Below are positions 42,606-51,071 of a DNA stretch of 64,000 nucleotides, one piece after another. A program made the position numbers and the translations under genes. The DNA comes from Mycobacterium sp. SM1 (GTDB lineage: Bacteria; Actinomycetota; Actinomycetes; Mycobacteriales; Mycobacteriaceae), in assembly GCF_018361265.1 (NCBI RefSeq), contig NZ_JAFLNH010000001.1, forward strand, positions 1,984,001 through 2,048,000, in the 5' to 3' direction. The notes below the pieces were generated by a model that made no database searches, was not told the DNA's origin, and saw only the letters and a list, made by a program, of their open reading frames with translations. Position 1 is the stretch's first letter. Each line of letters opens with the position of its first letter.

Positions 42606-44262
42606 CGTATCCGTGGGTGGGTGGGGCCGATTCGGGGCCGTGATCTGATGGTTGAATTCGTTTGTGCTCCCTTCCGCGATAGTTGCCTGTAGCGCTGCCC
42701 GGGTGGGAGGTGTCCATGTGGAGCCCCCGAGCGCAGCGAGGCGGAACGACATGGACACCGACGAGCGGGTAGCGCAGAATCGGCGACGTCTGAGAGGGGA
42801 AACCCGAGGGGTGCCCTGGTGGAGGGGTGTTAGCCGCGGCCGGGCAGGGTGGGGCGGTGCCCGCCGAGGGCGAGCATGGCCAGGGCGATCAGCGCGGCGG
42901 GGTTGTGGAATCCGAATGCGATGCGGGTGAGCAGGCGGATCTTGGTGTTGGTGGATTCGATCAATCCTTGGGACAGGCCGTGGTCGAGGGCGGCGTCGAT
43001 GGCCTCGCGGTGGCGTTTGATGCGGCGGGCCAGCTCGACGAAGACCGGGATGCGGCAGCGCCGCGCCCAGGAGATCCACTTGTCGAGGGCGTCTTTGCCG
43101 TCCTGGCCTTTGACCGAAAACACATGCCGCAGGCCCTCTTTGAGCAGGTACGCGCGGTAGAGCCGGGTGTCGGTCTTGGCGATCCAGGCCAGTTTGGCGG
43201 TTTGGCGTTCGGTGAGGTCTTCGGGGTTTTTCCACAGCGCGTAGCGGGCGGCTTTGAGCCGCCGTGCTCGTTCATGACCCGGCCGCGGCGCGGTGTTCCT
43301 GCTGGGCCGACCACAGCCCCATTTGGCCTCGCCGCGCGCGATCGCTCGCGCGTCGTTCCAGGCCCGGCGCCGCTCGGCATCCAGCGCCTCGGTGGCCCAG
43401 GCCACCACATGAAACGGATCTGCGCAGCGGATCGCGCCCGGGCAGCGCTCGGCGACCACATCGGCAATCCACTCCGCCGCATCGGCGGACACATGGGTGA
43501 TCAGCGCGCACCGCTGGGCGCCCAGAGCGTCGAAAAACCGCCGCAGCGTCTTGGTGTCGCGGCCCGGGGCGGCCCACACCAGCCGGCCGCTGTCGTGGTC
43601 AACCACCACCGTGAGGTACTTGTGGTGACGCTTATAGGAGATCTCATCGATGCCGATCCGACGCAGACCCGCAAACCGGTCGATCCTCTTCTCCGTGTCG
43701 GCCCACACCCTCGCCACGATCGCCCCTACGGTGCGCCAGGCGACCCGCATCAACTCGCACACCGCGGTTTTCGAACACGCCACCGCCAGCCAGGCCACCG
43801 TGTCATCAAAGGCCAAAGTGTGCCCGGCATGGTGGCGCGCCCACGGCACCGCCACCACCGTAGGCCCATGGGCGGGGCAGTTCACCCGCGGCGCATCGGC
43901 CTCCAGCACCACCTGCATCGTGCCCCAATCCAGGCCCCGCCACCGGCGCCGACCCTCACCCCGGTCATACCAGGGCGCCCTGCGACCGCAGCGGCCACAA
44001 CGGCGCGAAACACCACTTCGCGGCCGCACCCGCGCCACCACCAGCGTGTCGCCGTCGGCGTCTTCCTGCCCGAACTCCTCGAACTCGATGTCTTCGATCA
44101 CGGTGCGCTGGTCGACACCCAGCAGCGCACGCCATAGCCTCACATTGCGCACGTCGTTGTTGGCTCCTTTGGTTCCTGACCTTCCACAAGCCAGAAACCT
44201 TAAGCCACAACGACGTGCGCCCCTTACATCAACAACCGGCCCACGGAAGCGTCAGAAGAGCC
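42595..44262 (-). mobile_element. ISL3-family insertion sequence
   Basis: The 1,668-bp element has imperfect terminal inverted repeats of about 25 bp. The left end reads GGCCCTCCTGACGTATCCG and the right end, complemented, reads GGCTCTTCTGACGCTTCCG. It contains one transposase. The 8 bp outside each end (AGAAAACC left, CAAAAAAG right) are not a duplication, although ISL3 elements normally make 8-bp ones. The coding sequences on the two sides belong to different genes (csm1 and csm4), so the element sits at a deletion junction. Confidence 0.9.
42830..44152 (-). CDS. ISL3-family transposase (IS1557-like)
   Basis: The 440-residue DDE transposase has an N-terminal zinc-binding cluster (CGRCGRRAPWYD), a HTH region (KTAVCELMRVAWRTVGAIV) and the ISL3 catalytic residues in GIDEISYK, CADPFHVV and IESTNTKIRLL. 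It starts at GTG 44152. It is full length, so the element may still be mobile. Bases 42606-42829 are the non-coding IS tail. Confidence 0.93.
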   Translation of the reverse strand: MRNVRLWRALLGVDQRTVIEDIEFEEFGQEDADGDTLVVARVRPRSGVSRRCGRCGRRAPWYDRGEGRRRWRGLDWGTMQVVLEADAPRVNCPAHGPTVVAVPWARHHAGHTLAFDDTVAWLAVACSKTAVCELMRVAWRTVGAIVARVWADTEKRIDRFAGLRRIGIDEISYKRHHKYLTVVVDHDSGRLVWAAPGRDTKTLRRFFDALGAQRCALITHVSADAAEWIADVVAERCPGAIRCADPFHVVAWATEALDAERRRAWNDARAIARGEAKWGCGRPSRNTAPRPGHERARRLKAARYALWKNPEDLTERQTAKLAWIAKTDTRLYRAYLLKEGLRHVFSVKGQDGKDALDKWISWARRCRIPVFVELARRIKRHREAIDAALDHGLSQGLIESTNTKIRLLTRIAFGFHNPAALIALAMLALGGHRPTLPGRG

Positions 44263-44894
44263 CAAAAAAGCTCGGCTTCGTGCCCGTCGAGCAGCTCGGA
44301 GCGTTCCTGAGCGGCAGGGCCGATCTCGATAAGCTCGCCGAGGTGCAAAACAAGATCGGCGAGTACGCGGTGGCGGCCAAGGCCGCGATCCGCACCGGAA
44401 AAGCCGACGCCGAACCCTACCGCGTGACCTATTTCCGTTTCAACGATGACGCCGGCCTGTGGCTGGTGGCGACTGGAACCGAATCCGAACTGGCTTTGCT
44501 TAGCGGGCTGCTGCACGGCCTGGCCGGCCTGGGTGGTGAACGAACCAGCGGCTTCGGCACGTTCACCATCACCGAAGCCGAAACCCCGGCACAGCTGGCA
44601 ATCACCACCGAGGCCGCATTGCTGATGACACTGTCCACCGCGCTGCCCGCCGACCACGAACTGGAGCCCGCCCTCGCCGGAGCGACCTATCGCCTGGTCA
44701 GGCGCAGCGGGTTCATTTCATCGGCCACTTACGCCGAGACGCCGCGCCGCAAGCGCGATCTGTACAAGATGGCGGCGGGCTCGGTCTTCACCCGCCCGTT
44801 CGAGGGTGTGATCGCCGACGTCGGCCGGGGCGGAGCCCACCCGGTGTACAGCTACGCCCGCCCGTTGTTCCTCGCCCTGCCGGAGATCGCCTGA
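44263..44894 (+). pseudogene. csm4: Csm4, N-terminal third deleted
   Basis: Csm4 is the RAMP that caps the 5' handle of crRNA and contacts Cas10. About 210 codons remain, starting immediately at the IS end (KKLGFVPVEQLGAFLSG). They include the RAMP glycine loop GLGGERTSGFGTFTI and the C-terminal YSYARPLFLALP. The M. tuberculosis protein has about 302 residues, so roughly 90 are lost together with the start codon. An internal GTG (44280) could initiate only a fragment. It overlaps csm5 by 1 bp (TGATG). Confidence 0.9.
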
Positions 44895-46021
44895 TGAGCG
44901 CGTACCTCAAAACGTTCGAACTGACCCTGAAATGTCTGGGCCCGGTCTTTATCGGCTCCGGTGAGAAACGCACTTCGAAGGAGTACGTGCTCGGCAAGCA
45001 GATCGTCTATTTTCCCGACATGCACAGGCTTTACGCCGACATCGCCGCACAGGGCAAGGCGGCGTCGTTCGAGGAGTTCGTGATGAACACCGGTGGCGCC
45101 CAGGCCGCGTCGCGACTAGGAGATTGGCTGAGCCGCAACGGGATTCAACCAAGTCTCGCCAAGCATGGCGGGTACTGGGTGAGGATCGGAACGCTTGCGC
45201 CCGGGCGTGAGCGACGAGGCCCGGGCGGCCAGCGCATCCGGGAGCAGCATCCGCTCAACGAGATCCACGCGTTCATCAAGAACGCCTACGGGAAACCCTA
45301 TGTGCCTGGGTCGAGCATCAAAGGACTGCTGCGCAGCCTCTACTTGCAAGCCGAGTTGCACCGCAGGCCCCAGCCGCTGCGGGTAAAGGGGTCGACCAAG
45401 GGGGAACAGGGCCAATCCGGCGAGCGTGCAGAACGATCGATGCTGCGGAAAGCCGGTCGGCTGCCCGACCGTCCGCAGGACGCGGTCAACGACCTGTTCC
45501 AGGCGATCCGTGTCGGCGACTCAGCCCCGCTAGGCACAAGCGACCTAGTGATCTGTCAAAAGATTGACATGAACGTCCACGGCGATGTTGGCGGCCTTCC
45601 GCTATTTCGTGAGTGCTTAACAGCCGGTGCGACCATCGCGGTGCGGCTAACCGTCGACACCAGACCACCCCAGCAGGGCGGCTGGCCCGATGGCGAACGG
45701 TTCCTGGATTCGCTCGAACGGCAAGCCGGCTACGTCAACAAAGAGCGTTACGCGGGCTACGCCGCGAAATTCTGGGACGATCAACCGCAGCAAGGCCCCA
45801 TCGTCTATCTAGGCGGCGGCGCGGGCTACCGCAGCAAGACGTTCGTCACCGAACAGGACGACATGGCGACGGTGCTAGACCTGCAGTTTCCCAAGATCAA
45901 ACACGCCGAAAAAACCCGAGAGCTGGGCGTCTCACCGCTTGTCCTCAAACTGACCAAGATCGGTGAAACGCACTATGAGATGGGTATGTGCGAGCTGTCA
46001 ATCAAGCGGGCCGGCGGATGA
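44894..46021 (+). CDS. csm5: CRISPR type III-A RAMP protein Csm5
   Basis: Csm5 binds the 3' end of the crRNA in the Csm complex and recruits trimming nucleases. The 375-residue protein, the same length as Rv2819c, has the RAMP signature KPYVPGSSIKGLLRSLY (about residues 133-149) and a Gly-rich GGGAGYRSKTFV near 310. It is intact. Without Csm2 and Csm3 there is no backbone for it to attach to. Confidence 0.92.
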   Translation: MSAYLKTFELTLKCLGPVFIGSGEKRTSKEYVLGKQIVYFPDMHRLYADIAAQGKAASFEEFVMNTGGAQAASRLGDWLSRNGIQPSLAKHGGYWVRIGTLAPGRERRGPGGQRIREQHPLNEIHAFIKNAYGKPYVPGSSIKGLLRSLYLQAELHRRPQPLRVKGSTKGEQGQSGERAERSMLRKAGRLPDRPQDAVNDLFQAIRVGDSAPLGTSDLVICQKIDMNVHGDVGGLPLFRECLTAGATIAVRLTVDTRPPQQGGWPDGERFLDSLERQAGYVNKERYAGYAAKFWDDQPQQGPIVYLGGGAGYRSKTFVTEQDDMATVLDLQFPKIKHAEKTRELGVSPLVLKLTKIGETHYEMGMCELSIKRAGG

Positions 46022-47268
46022 TCCTGTTCTCTCCGGTGGGTGCCGCTGACCCTATCACCGCGCTGGGCGACGGTCCGATGCTGCACATTGTCCGCCACTA
46101 CCAGCCGGCAGTGGTGGTTCTGTTCCTCAGCCCACAACTAGCGGGCTACGAGCAAAAAGATCGGCGTTACACCGCGGCAATCCAACGGCTTGCTTCTGCC
46201 ATTGAGGTTCGTAAAGTAGAGTCGGCGGAGGGCCAAGTCCACCGCTTCGACGTTTTCATACCCGAGTTTCGTGCGCAACTTACTAGGTTAGCGGAAGAAT
46301 TTCCCGGCCAGGAGATTCTACTTAACACCAGTTCGGGAACTCCGGCGATGCAGAGCGCGCTCGTCGCGATCAATGCCTTCGGCATTCCCGCCACCAAGGC
46401 CATACAGGTCCACACGCCGAAAAACGCAATGAGCAGCCCCGGTGATCGCGAGGACCCAGCAGACTACGACCTCGACTTGCTATGGGAGGCCAACGACGAC
46501 AATCGACCAGGGGCCACGAACCGTTGCATCGAAGTCTCGTCCGAGGCGCTGGGGGTCATGCTCGAACGGGAAAACCTCAAGCAGCTCATCGACTCATACG
46601 ACTACGCGGCGGCCCTGGCACTCATCCCGCATGCGCGTTTGCCACGGCCTGCACAAGAGTTCATCAGGGCCCTCAGGTGCCGAGCGAGCCTCGACCACGA
46701 CACGTCCGAAAGGCTGCTGGAAAACACAAAATTCAAATACCTCGCCAATGCAGCAGCCGAGTACGTGACCGCACTCGACCTTCTCAGGAGACGCAAGCAG
46801 TGGGCCGACTTTGCACGGGCGGCGACACCGGCGATCGACGCTGCTCTAAAGTCCACGCTGGCTGGCTATTTGCGCGAGGACCGCTACCTCAGCCCTGACG
46901 GACGACTCGATCGTGAAAAACTGGATCGCGAACCGGAAATTAGAACCATTCTTGACCACCGCCTGAAGGCGCAGCCGAAGCATCGCTATATGTACCTGTT
47001 CACAAAGGATTGGCTCAAGCTTCTGGAAGAGTTTTCTCCTGAGAGTTACCGGCGCCTTAAGCCACTGGGCGACTTTGCCACTCGCGTTAGGAACACGGCC
47101 GCACACGAGATTGTCGCCATTGACCACGCCAAGCTGAAGAGGGATGGGGGGCTCAGCGCGCAAGAGTTGCTCGACATATTGGCTCGCGAGACAGATGCCG
47201 ACCTCACCTTATACGACCGGTTGAATGCCGAAGCCAAACGGCTGATCGACACCGCGGCAATAGACTAG
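46018..47268 (+). CDS. csm6: CARF-HEPN ribonuclease Csm6
   Basis: Csm6 is an RNase that is activated by cyclic oligoadenylate made by Cas10. The 416-residue protein has an N-terminal CARF domain (MILFSPVGAADP; LLNTSSGTPAM with Asn103 and the SSGT nucleotide loop) and a C-terminal HEPN domain whose catalytic R-x4-H is Arg358-His363 (RNTAAH). ATG 46018 overlaps the csm5 stop (GGATGA). The active sites look intact, but the cyclase domain that should produce its ligand is missing from this locus. Confidence 0.93.
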   Translation: MILFSPVGAADPITALGDGPMLHIVRHYQPAVVVLFLSPQLAGYEQKDRRYTAAIQRLASAIEVRKVESAEGQVHRFDVFIPEFRAQLTRLAEEFPGQEILLNTSSGTPAMQSALVAINAFGIPATKAIQVHTPKNAMSSPGDREDPADYDLDLLWEANDDNRPGATNRCIEVSSEALGVMLERENLKQLIDSYDYAAALALIPHARLPRPAQEFIRALRCRASLDHDTSERLLENTKFKYLANAAAEYVTALDLLRRRKQWADFARAATPAIDAALKSTLAGYLREDRYLSPDGRLDREKLDREPEIRTILDHRLKAQPKHRYMYLFTKDWLKLLEEFSPESYRRLKPLGDFATRVRNTAAHEIVAIDHAKLKRDGGLSAQELLDILARETDADLTLYDRLNAEAKRLIDTAAID

Positions 47269-47282
47269 GGCCAGCCACGACG

Positions 47283-48296
47283 ATGCAGCTGTACGTCTCA
47301 GACACCGTGTCGCGGGTCAGCTTCGTTGACGGCCAAGTCGTCGTCTGGAGCGACGAGCACGGCGAGAAGCATTACCCAATCGAAACTCTCGACGGCGTCA
47401 CCCTGTTCGGCCGACCCACTATGACAACGCCGTTCATCCTGGAAATGTTGAAGCGTGATATCGACATACAGCTGTTTGGTACCGACGGACACTATAAAGG
47501 CCGAATCGCCGCGCCCACCGTGACTCAAGCACCCCGGCTTCGCGCCCAGGTCTATTGTGCCGACGATCCGGCGTTTTGTCTGCACATGGGCAAAAGGATC
47601 GTTGCCACGAAGATTCGGCATCAGGAAGCGCTTTTGGCCGCATATGCTCCAGCTGACCAGCGACTACAGGAATATGTCCAGCCAATTCGCCATTCTTTGC
47701 GATGGGTCGGCCGGTGTGGTTCGCTTGCGGAACTGAACGGGTTCGAGGGCAATGCCGCGAAGGCGTATTTCGCCGGACTGCAGCTAGTGGTGCCCGAGGA
47801 GTTCGCGTTCAACGGGCGATCAACCCGCCCGCCGGCCGACGCGTTCAACTCGATGCTCAGTCTCGGTTATTCGCTGCTGTACAAGAATATAATCGGCGCA
47901 ATCGAGCGGCATAGTCTCAACGCTTACATCGGTTTCCTGCATCAAGATTCGCGTGGTCACGCCACCCTGGCGAGCGACCTGATGGAAGTCTGGCGTGCGC
48001 CAGTCGTCGACGACACTGTTTTACGGTTGATTGCCGAAAGACTGGTCCATGCTGACGATTTCACGAAAAATCCCGAAACCGGCGCAGTGTACGCGGCCCG
48101 CACCGCAATACGTTCTATTGTCAGAGCGTTTGGGAATCGGATCGCTCGGACGGCGACGTACATCGGAGGTGATCCCCACCGGTACACTTTTCAATACGCC
48201 CTCGACCTTCAATTGCAGAGCCTGGTCCGGGCAATCGAGGCGCGATCGCCGTCGCTGTTCGCCGACATCGAAATTAGCGCGGGCAGCGCACGGTAA
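47283..48296 (+). CDS. cas1: CRISPR integrase Cas1
   Basis: Cas1 is the metal-dependent integrase that inserts new spacers. The 337-residue protein retains all expected active-site residues: Glu155 (NGFEGNAAK), His220 (GFLHQDS) and Asp232/Glu235 (SDLMEVWR). There is no reverse-transcriptase fusion. Start ATG 47283 lies 14 bp after csm6. Length is within one residue of Rv2817c. The adaptation module appears functional. Confidence 0.95.
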   Translation: MQLYVSDTVSRVSFVDGQVVVWSDEHGEKHYPIETLDGVTLFGRPTMTTPFILEMLKRDIDIQLFGTDGHYKGRIAAPTVTQAPRLRAQVYCADDPAFCLHMGKRIVATKIRHQEALLAAYAPADQRLQEYVQPIRHSLRWVGRCGSLAELNGFEGNAAKAYFAGLQLVVPEEFAFNGRSTRPPADAFNSMLSLGYSLLYKNIIGAIERHSLNAYIGFLHQDSRGHATLASDLMEVWRAPVVDDTVLRLIAERLVHADDFTKNPETGAVYAARTAIRSIVRAFGNRIARTATYIGGDPHRYTFQYALDLQLQSLVRAIEARSPSLFADIEISAGSAR

Positions 48297-48300
48297 GTCG

Positions 48301-48642
48301 ATGGCGCTGGCGAGCCGGGAAGAATATTTCAACCTCCCCCTGCATGTCGACGAGGCCGGAGGTGTGGTCGGAAAGACGTTCGTACTTGTCATCTACGATA
48401 TTGTCGACGACAAGCGGCGAACCTGTCTGGCGAAAATTTTGTCCGGCTTCGGGTACCGTGTTCAGCGATCGGCATTCGAAGCGATGCTGACGAAAGCTCA
48501 GCTTGTGAGGCTTGTGAAGAAAATCGACCGGTTCAGCAAGGAGGGAGATAACATCCGAATCTACAAGATCAGAGGCGACGCCGCGGTGACGTTCTATGGG
48601 GAGGGTCAGCTCGTGAGCGCGCAGGATTACGACTTCATATGA
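48301..48642 (+). CDS. cas2: CRISPR-associated protein Cas2
   Basis: Cas2 forms the scaffold of the Cas1-Cas2 integrase. The 113-residue protein has the ferredoxin-like fold start FVLVIYDIVDDKRRTCLAKIL with the conserved Asp residues, then GYRVQRSAFEAML. ATG 48301 is used; the longer open frame upstream is inside cas1. The length equals that of Rv2816c. The stop lies only 51 bp before the first repeat, so there is little room for a leader. Confidence 0.93.
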   Translation: MALASREEYFNLPLHVDEAGGVVGKTFVLVIYDIVDDKRRTCLAKILSGFGYRVQRSAFEAMLTKAQLVRLVKKIDRFSKEGDNIRIYKIRGDAAVTFYGEGQLVSAQDYDFI

Positions 48643-48693
48643 CCGACCTCAGGCTTGTCTCTCTTACCACATGTGAGGCGGTTTGGCAATAGA

Positions 48694-49168
48694 GTCGGCA
48701 AACCATTCACCCCGAGAGGGGACGGAAACTTGGCCGAGCTCCTGGATGCGCGGGACAATTTGCGGGTCGGCAAACCATTCACCCCGAGAGGGGACGGAAA
48801 CCGGAACATTGGCCTTCAATTTTGCCTCCCGTCACGTCACGTCGGCAAACCATTCACCCCGAGAGGGGACGGAAACGAGCGTGGGGCGGTCGTGGTTTTG
48901 GAGCGTCGCGCGGCTTCGGGTCGGCAAACCATTCACCCCGAGAGGGGACGGAAACAATCTCGATGATGTGCTCGGTCATGTCACTTCCTTTCCTCAGGTC
49001 GGCAAACCATTCACCCCGAGAGGGGACGGAAACTCGAGGGACGTGATTTTTAGGTCGTCATATCCGTGTGGGCAAACCATTCACCCCGAGAGGGGACGGA
49101 AACCCCCTCACAAGCCCAAGCCGTCACCAACCTAGCCACAGAGTCGGCAAACCATTCACCCCGAGAGG
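48694..49168 (+). CRISPR. Type III-A CRISPR array, 6 full repeats plus a truncated seventh
   Basis: Repeats of 36 bp start at 48694, 48766, 48841, 48920, 48998 and 49068. A seventh at 49143 is cut after 26 bp. All begin GTCGGCAAACC (the sixth has GTG), contain the hairpin CCCC-GAGA-GGGG and end ACGGAAAC, the expected 8-nt crRNA 5' handle. Spacers are 36, 39, 43, 42, 34 and 39 bp and all differ. The 3' 20 bases of the repeat match the M. tuberculosis direct repeat as I recall it; the 5' part does not. Polarity fits transcription in the cas direction. The truncated repeat abuts a recombinase fragment, and no repeats occur further downstream in the window. Confidence 0.97.
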
Positions 49169-49512
49169 TCGCAGCGTATCTGCGGTGGGAGCGCCCACCG
49201 GGCCTGGCGGCACCGCAGTGTTTCGTAGTACTGCGGGGCCCGACCGCCGGCGCACCGGTCAGCGAGGCAGGGCTGCGCAGCCTATTTCGCCGCCACCGGG
49301 AGCTCTCCGGCGCGACCCGGGTGCGTCCGCATCGGCTGCGCCACACCTACGGCACCGAATTGGCTTCCGGGGGAATTGATCTGCTCGCATTGCGGGCGTT
49401 GATGGGGCATGTCTCGCCGGAGACCACGGCCCGCTACGTGCACCTGTCGGTGGAACAACTCGCCGCCGAATATTGCGCCGCGCGCGCGAGTCTGGCTGGA
49501 GCACTGCGATGA
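49169..49512 (+). pseudogene. 3' fragment of a tyrosine recombinase (TnpA-like)
   Basis: About 114 codons remain: VAAYLRWERP..., then the catalytic RPHRLRHTYGTEL, LRALMGHVSPETTARYVHLS with the nucleophilic Tyr. The N-terminal core and the first catalytic Arg are missing. The fragment joins the seventh CRISPR repeat directly, and the open frame runs back through the repeats. It overlaps the next recombinase gene (ATGA), as Tn554-type tnpA and tnpB do. Confidence 0.85.
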
Positions 49513-51071
49513 CCGCGCCGGCAGTCGACCGGGGTGTCGACACCGATGCACTGCTGGGCGGCTACTTCGATTACGTCGCGGGCCTGGGCCTCGGTGAGCG
49601 GGCGGTGCGCGACCGCATTCGCATCGCGCGCGACTTCCTCTCCCGCCACCGGAATCTTGCCGCGTGGATGACTCTGCCCGCCACCGTGCGGGCCGCCGAG
49701 CTGCAGTCGAGCAGAGCCTGGCCGCTGGTGTGCTACGCGATTGGCACCGACCGGATCCGGCTGGATGTCGAGCTGGCCGCGGTCAAGCAGCTGACCGGGC
49801 TCGGCCACGCCGTCGCGGCGCGTGATCCGGGTGGGTTCGCGGCGATACGAGATGCGGGAAACCGGTTGGGCTGGACCAGCTCCTGGGTCGAAACGGTGCT
49901 CGGTGAGTGCCTGGCGGTGCTGCTGGCCTGCCGCGGAGGGCTGGTTGCCGACCTCACCGTGCAGGGCATCGACGAGTTCGATGCCGCGCTATCGGTCAGC
50001 TCGATCCCACCCTCGTCGCGGCGCGCCTACCGGGCACGGCTGGCCAGCCTGCGCCAGCTGCTGTTCGAGACCGGTGTGGTCGACACCGCACCGCGGCGGC
50101 GAGTCTGGGCGCGCAGCCTCGAGCAGCGCTTCGCCGACGTGGCGATGGCCGAACCGATCCGGGACACGTTGTTGCGCTATGTCCGGGTGCGCGCAGCGGT
50201 GCTGCGCCCGAAGTCGGTGGAGTCGCTGATCAACGATCTGCTGCCGTTCGCCGAATACCTCACCACCCACCACCCCGATATCACCTGTTTGAGCCAGCTG
50301 GACCGGGCCTGCATCGAGGGCTACCTCACCTGGAACCGCACCCGGGGCTGGCGCGGGCAACGCGCCGCCGCCGGCGCGCGGCGCACCATCTCGGCCGCGG
50401 TCGCCCAATCGGCGGTGCTGAGCCTGCGCAACCTGCTCGACGACATCACCGCCTGGGGCTGGCAGCAGGCACCACCGCGGCGGCTGGTCTTCGCCGCCGA
50501 TGTCCCCAAACTCGACCAGCCGCTGCCGCGTGCCCTGGCCCCCGACGTCGATGCGGCGGTGATGAACGCCATTGCCGACCTGGATGATCCGTTCACCCGC
50601 GTCGGGCTGACCGTGCTGCGCGGTGCCGGGCTGCGGGTCGGCGAACTGCTCGACCTGGAACTGGGCAGCATCATCGATTACGGACCCGCCGGCACCTGGT
50701 TGAAAGTGCCGCTGGGCAAGCTGGCCACCGAACGCATGGTGCCGCTGTCGGCGGCCACCGTCGCCGTCCTCGATGAGTGGGTCAGCTACCGTGGTGCGCA
50801 CCGGCCGTTGCCGCACCCACGCACCGGTGTGCTCACCGACTTTCTGTTCACCCAGCGCGGGCGTCGCCTCGGCTATACCCGGCTTCGCAATGGGCTGCTC
50901 GCCGCCGCCAAAGCCGCCGGGCTACGCGCACCCCACGGCGGCGCACTCGTCGTCACTCCTCATCAGCTGCGCCACACTTGGGCCACAGAACTGGCGAATG
51001 CCGGCATGAGCCTACAAGCGTTGATGGCGTTGCTCGGGCATTATGCGGGTGATCTTGTCAAGTGGGTGCGG

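Noticed and set aside
42606..42829. Possible continuation of csm1 or a new gene after the csm1 stop
   Set aside because: The sequence begins with the ISL3 terminal repeat and has no similarity to Cas10. It is the non-coding IS tail.
48683..49135. Protein with repeated SANHSPREGTET units
   Set aside because: These are translations of the CRISPR repeats in an accidental open frame. The DNA structure explains them.
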